Source: Odontocerum albicorne (taxonomy: Eukaryota; Arthropoda; Insecta; Trichoptera; Odontoceridae). Taken from it: a stretch of 64,000 nt of DNA. Each line of letters opens with the position of its first letter. The first letter of the stretch is position 1. The translations under genes and the position numbers were made by a program. Of this stretch, positions 53,294 to 63,545 are shown piece after piece. The notes below the pieces were generated by a model, which was given only the letters and a program-made list of their open reading frames with translations, was not told the origin of the DNA and made no database searches. The DNA lies in contig OX463842.1 of assembly GCA_949825065.1 (NCBI GenBank), positions 5,731,723 to 5,795,722 of the forward strand, written 5' to 3'.

Positions 53294-53834
53294 GGATCTT
53301 TCAAATTGAGCGGTTTTTTTTAATTCTTGGATAAAACACAGATAGCGTCGCGAACTTGCCTGGGTTTTATGACATTGGAGAAGTGTAATATATGGCATTT
53401 ATAAAAATGGAGTCGTATACAACATAACAATGAGTTCAAATTGACAATTATTGTATCTTTTGTAATCTCCGTAAACGGTGAAGTTAATTGGCCACCAAGA
53501 TCATGTGATCTGACACCGTTGGACTATTTTCTCTGGGGTAACGTGAAAATACAGGTCTATAAGAATGACCTCCAATCAATTCCTGAGCTGAAAGACGAAA
53601 TTATTCGCGTTATTGGTGAGTTAGAACCTCTATTATGCCAAAATTTCATCGAAAATTTTGACAAAAGAGTGGACATCTGGGGAGCCGCAAGAGGTGGTCA
53701 TTTGGCGGATATTGTGTTTAAATGGCATACATTATACTTCAATGACCAATAAAAAGTTTTTGAAATCAAAGAATTGTGTGTTTTATTCAAGAGTTAAAAA
53801 AATTTAAAAAAAAACCGCTCAATTTGAAAGACCT
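53294..53834 (+). mobile_element. Tc1/mariner-superfamily non-autonomous element, copy 3, 541 bp
   Basis: Ends GGATCTTTCAAATTGAGCGG and (minus) AGGTCTTTCAAATTGAGCGG, with TA on both sides (53292-53293 and 53835-53836). It is the best-preserved of three copies. About 190 bp of leader leads straight into the last third of the transposase; the catalytic front is deleted. The intact ends and single clean frame suggest it moved more recently than copies 1 and 2. Confidence 0.93.
53441..53752 (+). pseudogene. Tc1/mariner-superfamily transposase C-terminal remnant
   Basis: A 103-residue open frame. Recognisable sequence begins at VNWPPRSCDLTPLDYFLWGN, where the D of LDYFLW is the third catalytic acid. 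It continues ELKDEIIRVIGELEPLLCQN and FIENFDKRVDIWGAARGGHL, ending FNDQ and a stop. The residues before NWPPRS are leader sequence read in frame. DNA-binding domains and the first two catalytic acids are absent, so there is no enzyme function. The same part is retained in copies 1 and 2. Confidence 0.88.
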
Positions 53835-54405
53835 TATTTAAAGAATCTACATTGAACTAAAATATTTATAAAATAATTGTATGGTCGTTTGAAAAATATT
53901 GCCACTTGGCAATCAACCTGACAATTTATAGTGAAGTTTCAAATAAAAAAATAAAGACAAAGAGATTTTTGTTTCTGACAAGTGTTTTTTATTGCTTTTT
54001 GAACATGCAACATTAACATTTGTTTATTGATATATTGCTATAATAAATGTTTTTTTTGTGAAATATATAACTTCTTTGGCAATCTCTTATTAGTTTCAAC
54101 CTAACTAACGTCCCCTGAATATCCTTTCGAATGTTCATAAGTGATATTATGGTGATAAAATTATTCTTTCGTGAAACCTCGAGATCAGATTATTACTGGC
54201 TTAGACATGTTTTATCAGACATGGATATGGAAGAATATTTTATTTGAGTATGGTGTTAGCAAAACGAATTTCTTTGAGAAAGAAAATTATATTAAAACAT
54301 CTTGTAAAAAATGTGGATTTAAATCTTTGCTTTTGGAAATATTATATTTCATAGCCGGCATAAATCAAACCACTTATTATTTTACACATCTTCATTTGTA
54401 ATTAA
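53835..54405. other. No gene seen; SINE-A body scrap at 53885-53935
   Basis: The scrap reads ATTGCCACTTGGCAATCAAC. The frame at 54171-54401 is unrecognised. Confidence 0.4.
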
Positions 54406-55032
54406 CCCTTCCCTTACGGTGATAAAAATGAAACGCGTGTTCCGGTGTTGGGTAGTGAGTACGCGATCAAAAATTAGCGATTTTAAATCGGAAAAATAAG
54501 AACATTCATAGATAATCCCCTTAATTAATTATAATTGAAGTTAAACATTATAATAATTGAGATTTATTTGCTGAAAACATTAAAAAACCATCTGGCAACG
54601 TTCACGGCACGGGCGTAGATCTAGTCTCGTTGCCAGCTCAACAGCTACTGCGGCGCGGCAGGGTTGGTGGCTAACTCGGGCGTGGCTTACACTTGCGAGG
54701 TTGAGACAATTGCGCTCCTCGCTATTCAGTGACGTATGCAAAAGTGAGATGCGAATATAGTGTCGCGCTTCCCGCATACTCTTCACCTATCGTCAAGACC
54801 CAAGATCGAGGCACTCACAGCGTTTAAATGCGAATTTGTTTCCGATATTCAGTAAATACTTACGATGTAGTCGATAAATTCTGATTATTATTAATATTAT
54901 TTTTTAAATCAATGCGTTAATATATTATGGAGGAATACCTAAAATCTTAACCTTGTATTTATTATATTTATAGAGATATTGATGGTTATTAGAAGCAACG
55001 TGTAGAAGATACCCAACACCGGGAAGGAAAGG
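54406..55032. mobile_element. piggyBac-like non-autonomous element 2, 627 bp, TTAA-flanked
   Basis: TTAA at 54402-54405 and 55033-55036. Ends CCCTTCCCTTACGGTG and (minus) CCTTTCCTTCCCGGTGTTGG, both with GTGTTGGGTA-type sequence nearby. 54470-54600 is the reverse complement of 31430-31540 in element 1 (for example AGCGATTTTAAATCGGAAAA). 54600-54830 is GC-raised and specific to this copy. Confidence 0.83.
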
Positions 55033-55535
55033 TTAACTAGACAGGACTGTAGAACAAACTTTCAAGAATTATTTTATAAGCACTATCTTTATTTACGTTG
55101 CATAGAGAATTGAAAAACGTATAACATTACTTAAATTATTCTTACATCCCAATTTTCCTTTGTCTCCTTTCTTTTTCTTGAATGAATTATATTCCTCTAG
55201 TTTTACCATTATTGTTCAGACATATTGGTGAGTTTTTATATGAGTTTAAAAAATTGTGTTTTTTTTTTTTTGTAAAATCTGTGATAAAATAAAACCTCTT
55301 AATTTACATATCCAAGATAACCTGATTGATTGGTAGAAATTGCTGTACAGCAAAAAGTCCACCAGATGTTTTGTATAACTAACGCATGCACTCAAAATAA
55401 TTAATAAACGAATAAATATTACTTGAAATTAATTATTACCGTTTAAGCTTGGATCGAAAATGACCAATGTTTTGAAAGATTTAGAGTATTAATTTTTGAA
55501 TGAAAAAACAGCATTCAACTAACAGTTTAACAAGG
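55033..55535. other. No gene seen; SINE-A body scrap at 55310-55380
   Basis: The scrap reads CCTGATTGATTGGTAGAAAT then TGCTGTACAGCAAAAAGTCC, keeping the palindromic-core layout with changed bases. Confidence 0.4.
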
Positions 55536-55945
55536 TATATGGTGAAATATATGGTAAAATGTATGGTGAAATGTATGGAGTAATGTATGGTGAAATGTAT
55601 GTTGAAATGTAAGGGGAAATTTATGGTGAAATGTATGGTGAACTGTATGGGGAAATGTATGGTGAAATGTATGGTGAAATGTATGGTGAACTGTATGGGG
55701 AAATGTATGGTGAAATGTATGGTGAAATGTGTAGGGAAATGTATGGTGAAATGTATGGTGAAATGTGTAGGGAAATGTATGGGGAAATGTATGGGGAAAT
55801 GTGTGGGGAAATGTATAGGGAAATGTATGGTGAAATGTATGATATAGGGAAATGTATGATGAAATGTATAGAGAAATGTATGGTGAAATGTATAGGGTGA
55901 AATGTATAAATATGTGGTGAAATGTATGGTGATTATATGGTGAAA
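55536..55945. repeat. 12-bp minisatellite, over 30 units
   Basis: Unit GAAATGTATGGT with variants (GGGGAAATGTAT, GAACTGTATGG) runs for about 400 bp. As 12 is divisible by three, long frames open on both strands (repeated MVKC, MYGE, HFTI). They are artefacts of the period. Confidence 0.97.
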
Positions 55946-55958
55946 CATGTGTCACTAT

Positions 55959-56294
55959 TTAAATAAAAAAGGTAAAACTTTCAAAAGTGTTTAATAAACT
56001 TTCATTAAAATATTCAATTTCCAGTTGCAAATTTTGATAGCTTGCATTACATGGATAATAAAACGATTTGAAATACCTCTTCTGAAATAAAACGCGCTGT
56101 GACCGCAATCTTTGCGTTGTGACCGCAATGCTGAGGAACGTCACCCGTGCCGTACCATGTATCGTGCACATTCTTCTCCAGTACTCTCGGGATTCCTTTG
56201 ATCCACAGATTCCGTAGCACTCTTCACCTGGTCGCTTCACCGCATAAGTTGTCGACCGCAACATTTTGTAGCTTTCAGCATTATCAGTGACCAT
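55959..56294 (-). other. Open frame of 111 residues, function unknown, probably not a gene
   Basis: The part at 56294-56080 is GC-raised relative to its surroundings and reads AVKRPGEECYGICGSKESRE and YWRRMCTIHGTARVTFLSIA. The rest is AT-rich and looks like read-through. No domain recognised, no Kozak-like context of note, no adjoining exon seen. It could be a transposon scrap. Listed so it can be searched. Confidence 0.15.
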
Positions 56295-56444
56295 GAGTTT
56301 TTTGAAAAAAAAAACAATATAGTTTTAGCAACTGTTATATTCTTACTGCATAATATTTAATAAATTAATGATTTTTATTTTTGATTAACGATAATGATTA
56401 CACATGAACACTACTTACATTCCAATAGCCAAATGTGTTACTAT

Positions 56445-57156
56445 TATAGATCGTTCAGCCAGAAGAGTCATTTTGCAATAGTGTGAGTAACAGTGCGTTT
56501 AAAAAAACTTTTCGCTTTATTTTTTAATGAAGTGAAAAAGCAAAAAAAATAAAAATTTTATTTTATATTCAAACACTGAAATGAACATATGTGTACGTTC
56601 GTAAATTAAAAATTCTGTCAGCTTAAATTGTATAAATAATAAAAATAAAATAAAAGTCAGTTTATCTCACATATTAATTGTATAGGCATGGCAGATTCTA
56701 GGAAACATTAAATAACAATAATATAATTTTTCAAGATTAATAATAAATATAAGTACAAGTATTATAGAGTAAAAATGTTCGTCAGCTTTAATTAGATTGC
56801 ACATAAAAATAAAATGAATGTAAGATTATTTAACATATTAATGTATCATAATTACAATGCCAAATAATAAAGTTTTAAAATAATAGTAGGAGTGACACTA
56901 AATTCTAGGAAACTTTAAGTTATAACAAAGTAAATTCTAAACTTTTGAAAATTTTTGAATTATACATTACATTACACAAAATTCAACATGACAGTGTTTT
57001 TCTAATCACCGAGTATTTTAACAACAATACAAATGTGCGCTCTGCGCGAATCAATCGTAAGGGAATTCTAAAACCAATACCACTACATAAGTTGTGTAAT
57101 ACAGAGAGTGTTACTCACACTATTGCTAAATGACTTTTCTGACTGAACGATCTATA
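56445..57156. mobile_element. Unclassified DNA transposon, 712 bp, about 50-bp terminal inverted repeats
   Basis: The left end TATAGATCGTTCAGCCAGAA continues to GCAATAGTGTGAGTAACA. The right end (minus) TATAGATCGTTCAGTCAGAA continues to GCAATAGTGTGAGTAACA. The interior is AT-rich and holds a diverged direct duplication (about 56595-56760 and 56775-56935, sharing GTTCGT, GTCAGCTT and TTCTAGGAAAC). No transposase code; no clear target duplication beyond possible TA/TATA. Confidence 0.8.
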
Positions 57157-57655
57157 CATATCGGACGATCTACAGAGATTGCTTTGTAATTTGTCTTCCC
57201 ATGATAATATTTCCGCAGTTTTCTTAGAAAATGTTTTTTTAAATATATTAATATTTGGGGAAGTTCTTAATGTAATGGCCGCAGCCACCACATTCATATA
57301 TTTACACTCTACTTATTAAAAAAAAATATTTTTAATTTCTCAATTATACGGGATTCGAATTCCGGGTTCGAGGACTTTTGAGAAGAGTCTGCTCTTTTAA
57401 TGGTGCAGTATACATTTTAATATTATTACAAACCAAATTATGAACAAGAGGAAAAATAATGAAAAGAGTTCAGTGAATTCGGTGGAAATACATTTACTGA
57501 GAATAATATGTGTTTTGATGATGTACGACAAATTATGGAATGTATTTACTTAGGAAAAGTATGTTTTAAAAACTGATGTTTTAATATGGTAAGCTATATC
57601 ACGTTTAGGTGGTTCGAAAAAATAGATGAGTGTTAAAAGAATGACTTAGCTCATC
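57157..57655. other. No gene seen; repeat X-like end (minus) at 57370-57430
   Basis: GAGAAGAGTCTGCTCTTTTA then ATGGTGCAGTATAC fits the reversed repeat X unit end. A TTCGAATTCCGGGTTCGAGG stretch precedes it. Confidence 0.4.
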
Positions 57656-57657
57656 TA

Positions 57658-58210
57658 AGGGGTGTTTTTTGGGTGTGATTGGATTTTGAATTAGCCGCCA
57701 AGATCGTGCGATTTAACGCCTCTGGATTATTTTCATTGAGGTTATGCTAACTCACAGGTTTACACCAGCAAACCCAAAAATCTTGATGAACTTGAGACCA
57801 ATATTTGTCGTGTTATTGGCGCCATACAGTCGGAAATGCTTCACCGAGTCATCGAAAATTGGCGTGATCGAATTGTCCAGTGCAAAAGAAGCCGTGGAAG
57901 CCATTTGAACGATATCTTATTTAAATCATAAACGGCATGAAATATTCTTTCAAATTAAACCTTAAGATCTATTTTTGGTTTATTAGTTGTTGTTTTATTT
58001 TATTTTAAAGTTCTATCGTTCTTAATGGGAAACCCATCTTACGATCGGTTAAGGTACATAAAAGCCAGCCACAGTCAACATATGAATGAAATTATTTTCA
58101 AACAATAACTATCATCAAAAAGTCTATCAATTGAATTCAAATACACGACCTTTTAAATAATTTACATGTGTTTTATTTAAAAAATAAACAAAAACACCCA
58201 AAAAACACCC
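57658..58210 (+). mobile_element. Second Tc1/mariner-superfamily family, deleted copy, 553 bp
   Basis: Termini GGGGTGTTTTTTGGGTGT and (minus) GGGTGTTTTTTGGGTGTT are flanked by TA (57656-57657 and 58211-58212). Only about 30 bp of leader precedes the transposase tail PPRSCDLTPLDYF ... GYANSQVYTSKPKNLDELET then NICRVIGAIQSEMLHRVIEN and WRDRIVQCKRSRGSHLNDIL before a stop. A stop follows DYFH. The tail is homologous to but distinct from the 53294-53834 family, and the terminal repeats differ. The front of the gene is deleted at nearly the same point. Confidence 0.9.
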
Positions 58211-58214
58211 TATA

Positions 58215-58445
58215 CTATACAAGCATGAATTGGAGTTGTAGAGGACGACCGGAAAAAGTTTAGCTGGTCCAAGTGAATTAAATTTTCAAAGAAGTAAAAT
58301 CAAGGATTAAGATAAAAAGAAGGAAACTATGTGAGAAAATGTATATAGGTGGAGAAGGCAAAACTAATTTTGTCATGAAAAGAAAGTTTTGCGTTTTATT
58401 CTCTCTGACTACCTGCACAGCTATTTAACATGATGTTATGTATAT
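58215..58445 (+). mobile_element. LINE-V 3' fragment (sense)
   Basis: GTAGAGGACGACCGGAAAAA then CTGGTCCAAGTGAATTAAAT decodes to CRGRPEKV*LVQVN-like LINE-V sequence. GTGGAGAAGGCAAAACTAA corresponds to VDEAK, and CTCTCTGACTACCTGCACAG to the 3' signature. It starts within a few bases of the Tc1-like element end. Confidence 0.7.
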
Positions 58446-59159
58446 ATGAACAAGAGGGCTTTATAACTGAAAATTAAATAAAAAAACATAATAAAATATT
58501 TGGGATTTTTAAAAGTACGTATTGTTAATAAATCAGTTTATGGCAGGATTGAATTTTTTTTGTTTTTCGTTTTTACGAGTACTCTTAAAAAATTTCATTA
58601 CAATTGAATGATAATTTCTAAGTGCTTCTTAGTCTCCGTGACTTTTCTCAGAAAAAGCGAAATTACATTTCTTACTAATTTAATTTTACTCAAGTAGAAT
58701 AGTAACATTTTCTCTAAGTAATTTTGAGAATAAGTATTCACCATTTCATAAATTTGTTTCATTTTGTAAATCATAAGTTTTTTTTTAAATTCATTAATCA
58801 ATTTGCCATATATGTTCCATCTTAGATCATAAGGATGCTGGTTCCCAGCCTGATACATCACGTTATTTCAAGCCATGTCCGAACCAGTTCAAAGGCGATC
58901 GACGACTATTTTATATCAATATTTTATTTTAAGGGAGTTGGGGAATTAACCCTTCATCCCCAAAAAATGTCTATATGGAAATATCTTATTTGAGACCACT
59001 TGCCTCTTAGATACTACTGAATAATATCGAATCCGTGTTTTCTTTGCTCCGTGGCCCCATGGGTTATGATAGGAAATCACTTAATAACAGCAAAAACGTA
59101 CTTTTGTTTACTTCATAACTTATACTGTAAAGTACTGTATTATATTTTCGTTATATAAA
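58446..59159. other. No gene seen
   Basis: AT-rich. 58925-59075 is less AT-rich and unassigned. Confidence 0.35.
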
Positions 59160-59340
59160 GTACAACTTGGTGAGTAAATTATCACATGGCAATCTCTTTC
59201 AAACGCCCAGGATTATTTTAAAGATCCCTGAATTTAAATACAGTTTGGAAATCATTATAAAATGAACGGGATTCAAAGCCATAAACCCCGTTTCGAAATA
59301 CAGGTATCTGACCAACTAAGTCACATATGTCATCAAATTT
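59160..59340 (-). repeat. SINE-A, near-complete copy
   Basis: Body ATTATCACATGGCAATCTCT then TTCAAACGCCCAG. Minus-strand head ATATGTGACTTAGTTGGTCA (box A) and GCTTTGAATCCCGTTC (box B). Confidence 0.75.
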
Positions 59341-59522
59341 TTCGTATTGTTCACAATTAAACCACCAGGTATTAATATAAAGTGATAATAAGTAAATAAG
59401 TAAGAGATTCTTGGTATATCTCTCCGCTGCTCGCCAAAGTCGTCCCATGTCTCCCCCAGCCGCCAGTCCCCAACCCGGATGTTTACCGCTAGAAGCGTGT
59501 ATATCGGTACCAGTTCGAACAA
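59341..59522. other. No gene seen; GC-raised patch 59415-59515
   Basis: The patch contains CCCCCAGCCGCCAGTCCCCA. It may be the diverged left part of repeat D copy 3 or single-copy sequence. Confidence 0.3.
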
Positions 59523-59630
59523 AATTCAGTCTTGTTTGTGCTCTCCTGAAGATGAGGTGAAAGCTTTGAAATCGGTAGGGTTATACCGTCACAAAAAGTG
59601 GAATAAACAGTGTTTGATAAAAAACAAATT
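59523..59630 (+). repeat. Repeat D copy 3
   Basis: GAAGATGAGGTGAAAGCTTT, AATCGGTAGGGTTATACCGT and AGTGGAATAAACAGTGTTTG match copies 1 and 2. The left terminus is unclear. Confidence 0.65.
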
Positions 59631-59634
59631 ACAA

Positions 59635-59993
59635 AAAATATTGTGTTACATGTATTACGAATCGTACTGAAAAATGTGTTTTCTTTTAAAATTAATCATA
59701 CACCACCATAGCCAAATTGCAATAAGCCTTTCAAGTCGTATGGAATGCAACGAAAGTGTAATACAACGCAGTTACGAATCAATTTTATGAATGAATTGCG
59801 AATCAACTTTAAAATAATGTTTTTTTTTTAAACTTAATCGTAGACCAGCACTGTAACATAATAAGTTTTACGGGTTGCACTGTGTACAACGAAAGTGTCA
59901 TACAACACAGTAATATATTACGATTCATCAATTATCATCTTGAAAATTATGTTTCGTTTTAAATGTTAATCATGCACCTGAGATGTGACTATT
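59635..59993. repeat. About 140-bp tandem repeat, 2 to 3 units
   Basis: TTAATCATACACCACCA (59692), TTAATCGTAGACCAGCA (59834) and TTAATCATGCACCTGAG (59973) mark successive units. AACGAAAGTGTAATACAACG and AACGAAAGTGTCATACAACA occupy the same place in two of them. Confidence 0.85.
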
Positions 59994-61106
59994 CTTAACG
60001 TTATCTATCAGCAGAGATTTGTCGGAAAGTTTCAAAGCTCCATAAGATGAATAATGGAATACAAAGACAGCGTTCGGATAGAGAGAGATGGAGAATAAAG
60101 TGATTTAGCGAAACAACGGGAGATTGAATAGATCGAGTTTAAAGATTTTGAAAGCGGCGTCAAACACTCTATACACAAGGGAGATTAACCACCGGAGATA
60201 GAGCTTCCAGATATAGCCTCCAAGATCATTTAAGCGCGATGCTGTTGTTGTTGAATTAGATGAGGTCTTAAATTTTTTTCATTAAGTAAATAAGACTTTT
60301 TCGATACATTTAAATGATGCACTGAAAAAAAAACGAGGTAGATGTTTATTGTTTTCCGTTCCGAATAAGGGTACACTAAAACCCAAATTAAAGATATTCA
60401 TTCATTCGTTTGGTACCCATCAACGTTTGGTACCCATCAACATTTTTCTTTATAATAGGCAATACACTCAAAATTGGATGATTTGTGCCATCAAATTAAA
60501 GTCATTACGCAATTATATGAGTCAATATAATAACACTAATTTTCAATGACAATTTAAAGTTTCAAATGATAAGTTTTCAAAAATTTACCAATTGATCTAT
60601 AAATGGAAAAGTTCCACGAAGAAAACAGTAACGCAACATTCATTGGACGCGATATAGATATGCCTTTTAGTTAATCAAATCTGTCTCGCAAAGGACAACT
60701 GAAATATACATCGTCCATAGTTTTATCATCCAGACCACACTCGTAGCCGGGATTCTACATAATACCAGTTCTGTACAGGGGATTAGCCACTCTTCAATAT
60801 TAAATTGATTGAATAGTGAAATTTATTAGATTTTAAGGAGGGATTTGAGAATGAATGTTGTGATATCAAAGTCATGTTGATAGAAAGTTTGAAATATATA
60901 AATGAGTAATAAAAGATAAGAGGAAGATGTGTTGTATTTTTTCAGATGATAGAAGAATTGCGAGGAATATCGAATGGCGTTTAGTGATAGGGAAATAAAT
61001 TAATGGGGCATGAAACATGTATGCTGGATATTATCAAAATCAAAGATAACACATAAACACAACAAAATTTGAGTACCAACTTTGATGTGTGAGAGTGAAA
61101 CGTACA
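59994..61106. other. No gene seen
   Basis: 60000-60260 is purine-rich and less AT-rich than average. The phrase TTTGGTACCCATCAAC is directly doubled at about 60409-60440. Confidence 0.35.
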
Positions 61107-61109
61107 CTA

Positions 61110-61275
61110 ATAAAAATACTGATATAATAGCTGTAGAAATGCGTGCACTGATAAAAATACTGATATAATAGTTGTCGAAATGCGTGCACTGATAAAAATA
61201 CTGATAGAATATCTATAGAAATGCGTGCATCGATAAAAATACTGATAGAATAGTCGTAGAAATGCGTGCACTGAG
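61110..61275. repeat. 41-bp tandem array, 4 units
   Basis: Unit GCGTGCACTGATAAAAATAC then TGATATAATAGTTGTAGAAA repeats at 41-bp spacing (starts at 61141 and 61182). Confidence 0.95.
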
Positions 61276-61664
61276 AAAAAAAGGGTGGACAATTTATACC
61301 AGAATACGTAACAAATTGATTAGGGGTGAATATGAACTTAAGGGTGTATTAAGGTAGATTAAAAGTGAGTTTGAACGGATGTTGATGAGAGTCCGCTCTT
61401 TAAATACCGCTTTATAAATTTTCATTTTATTACAATATAATTAAATCATTTTAAAACTATTCGAATTGGTTTATTTGAAATAATTAAACTACCTAATTGG
61501 AAATCGAACTAAATACCTTCCCGAGGGGATGACAGGCGTCCAATTTACTAAGTGACCCAATTATGTATTTCATTGGACACATTTTTTTCTTGAATGATGA
61601 TACCACGGGATTTTTAGTTCATTCATTTGTACTTTTAAACACGAGTGAATTGGTCATTCAAACA
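61276..61664. other. No gene; repeat X-like end (61385-61440) and SINE-A-like head (61485-61565, minus)
   Basis: GATGAGAGTCCGCTCTTTAA then ATACCGCTTTATAAATTTTC is repeat X-like. The head, reversed, reads AATTGGGTCACTTAGTAAAT and TATTTAGTTCGATTTCC. Confidence 0.45.
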
Positions 61665-61755
61665 TATTAATAAGAGTGGCGGGGAGACAGCATATTCTTC
61701 GGCCGCATTAATTGAGCCTTCAGGCTTAGAACTACTGGAGAATATACGGTCGTTT
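61665..61755 (+). repeat. Dispersed repeat F, copy 2
   Basis: Aligns with 20770-20860 over about 90 bp; see copy 1 for the matching phrases. Confidence 0.5.
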
Positions 61756-63056
61756 TTTTGTAATCGTACGTCTTAGTACTACCGCCGGTGAAGATATATT
61801 TATTTTTATTACTGCTTTGTACGATTTTTTCCTGTTACGCAAAGAGAGTTTGCTACTAGCTTATTCGTAAGGAAGAATATCAGCCTAGATTCTTCTCATA
61901 CTGCTAGGCGGTGCCGAGAATACAACCACAGTGTCACATAGTTAGTTCAATATACTCACTCAGTTAGTTCAACCACGCGTAACTAACTATGATATTCGTT
62001 CTGTAAATTGGTATGAAAACACAATTGTTAACTATCATTTTAGCAAATTTTGATACTGTCATTTTCGAGTTTATAAGTTTTAATATGCCATTACACTTCA
62101 TTCGGCATCTTTTGTTATTCTTCCATCATCTGAGAAAATATTATACAGCTAGTAGAACTCTTCAATTTGCTCCAATATTTTATTGTTTACCCAAATAAGT
62201 TGTACTGATTTTATCAATTTGGTAATAAAATTGTAGAATAAAGTATTTATTATTTTTATGCCCAGATTTTATTCAGTTCGAGTATATGTACGAGTATATG
62301 TTTTACCCCCACCCCCATTAGCTTTGTTGTCTGTTATTACACGCTTATTAATATGCTTTGTTCCGTTATTCGAAAAAATACTTCCAAGAAGTAGAATAAA
62401 AAAAGTATTAATTGAGGGTTAGTCAAAACATCCTTATTATTTGTAAAGGGCTCACATACGTAAGGTAAATGTATAAATAAAAAGTAAAGAAATTTCTTGA
62501 GATATCCATAAATTACGAACACAAAAACAGCCGAAAAAAAAAAAATGAAATAAATCTTCAATTCGAACGCAAATGTCTGTTAAATTTCGAACTTAATAAA
62601 AATCTTATCCCACCAGTAAAGTAACTCGTCCGAGAAATAAATTGCAAATAATTTTCGCGGAATGGCTGCCTATAATAGTGAAAGTTTTCCGTGTGTCGCC
62701 ATTAAAATGGTGTATCGCTTTTTTAAAAGCTCTGGAGAAATTCGTCATAAATAACGCAAAGAATACCTACCGTAAACTTTAGTGAGTCCCGGGGGTAGTC
62801 CTTGGGAGGAGCGTCCACATAAATAATATACCTATACTATATACGCACCGTGATGCCTGAACACACTTTTTCAAACGGCCGGGGTGAAATGTTTAATTTA
62901 TTCGATTGAGATCTATTGTCGAGTTTTTATTGGATGGTTATTTTATTGACAGGAAACTTACTGTAAGTTTATCCTTCTTTGTAAAGTTTTTTTTATGTTC
63001 GTTTATTTTATATTTGATACGGGTTAAAGCCAATTATTTATTTGTTTAACATTTTC
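61756..63056. other. No gene seen; LINE-V-like scrap 62035-62150 (minus); GC-raised single-copy island 62630-62960
   Basis: 62035-62055 shares TTAGCAAATTTTGATACTGTC with 2443. 62630-62960 is compositionally balanced (GTCCCGGGGGTAGTCC, AACGGCCGGGGTGAAATG), has no partner in the window and no frame. It is a candidate for a conserved non-coding element by inference. Confidence 0.35.
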
Positions 63057-63074
63057 ATGCAAATACATTCGACG

Positions 63075-63362
63075 TTACAGACATCAACAGCAAGATGGAG
63101 GAGAGGCGGTTGAGATGATATGGGCACGTTGGACGCAGAGCACCCGATCACATTGTGAACCAGACAATCTCCATGGATCTTCCTCGAATAACAACCAGAG
63201 GAAGACAGAATTCATGGGTGGTGCAAAAATATAACCTGATGCAGAGGCACGGCCTGGGGGACGTAGTCCGGGACAGAAGAGCATACAACCTGAGGACGAG
63301 GAGAACTGACCCCAACAGTCTTCGCAGACAATGAGTTGGGATGGAGCCAGGGAAAAGAAAAG
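63075..63362 (+). mobile_element. LINE-Y, 5'-truncated insertion with exact 18-bp target duplication
   Basis: ATGCAAATACATTCGACG lies at 63057-63074 and again at 63363-63380. The insert encodes VTDINSKMEERRLR, a stop, YGHVGRRAPDHIVNQ, then ISMDLPRITTRGRQNSWVVQ, KYNLMQRHGLGDVVRDRRAY and NLRTRRTDPNSLRRQ before a stop. It ends in the A-rich tail GGGAAAAGAAAAG. Same family and 3' end as 40706-40915. The LINE reverse transcriptase itself is missing through truncation. Confidence 0.95.
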
Positions 63363-63380
63363 ATGCAAATACATTCGACG

Positions 63381-63545
63381 AAAAAAAAGATGTGTAGAAT
63401 GAAAAAAAATTAGAAATGAAAAAAAAAAGACGAAAAGTTAAAAAAATGGAAAAAAATTTATTGAAAAAAAGACAAAAAATGAAAAAAAAAAACGAAACAA
63501 GTGAAATAAAAAAAAAAAAGATGTATAAAAAAGTGAAATGATAAT
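63381..63545. repeat. A-rich low-complexity tract
   Basis: Irregular runs of A broken by GAC, GAAA and TGAAA phrases, directly downstream of the LINE-Y target duplication. The frame on the minus strand through it (F/L/S-rich) is compositional. Confidence 0.85.

Noticed and set aside
55481..55955. Proteins of 86-155 residues with repeated HFTI, MVKC or MYGE motifs
   Set aside because: They are read-outs of a 12-bp minisatellite in several frames on both strands.
61107..61292. Small aromatic-rich ORF
   Set aside because: Read-out of the 41-bp tandem array.
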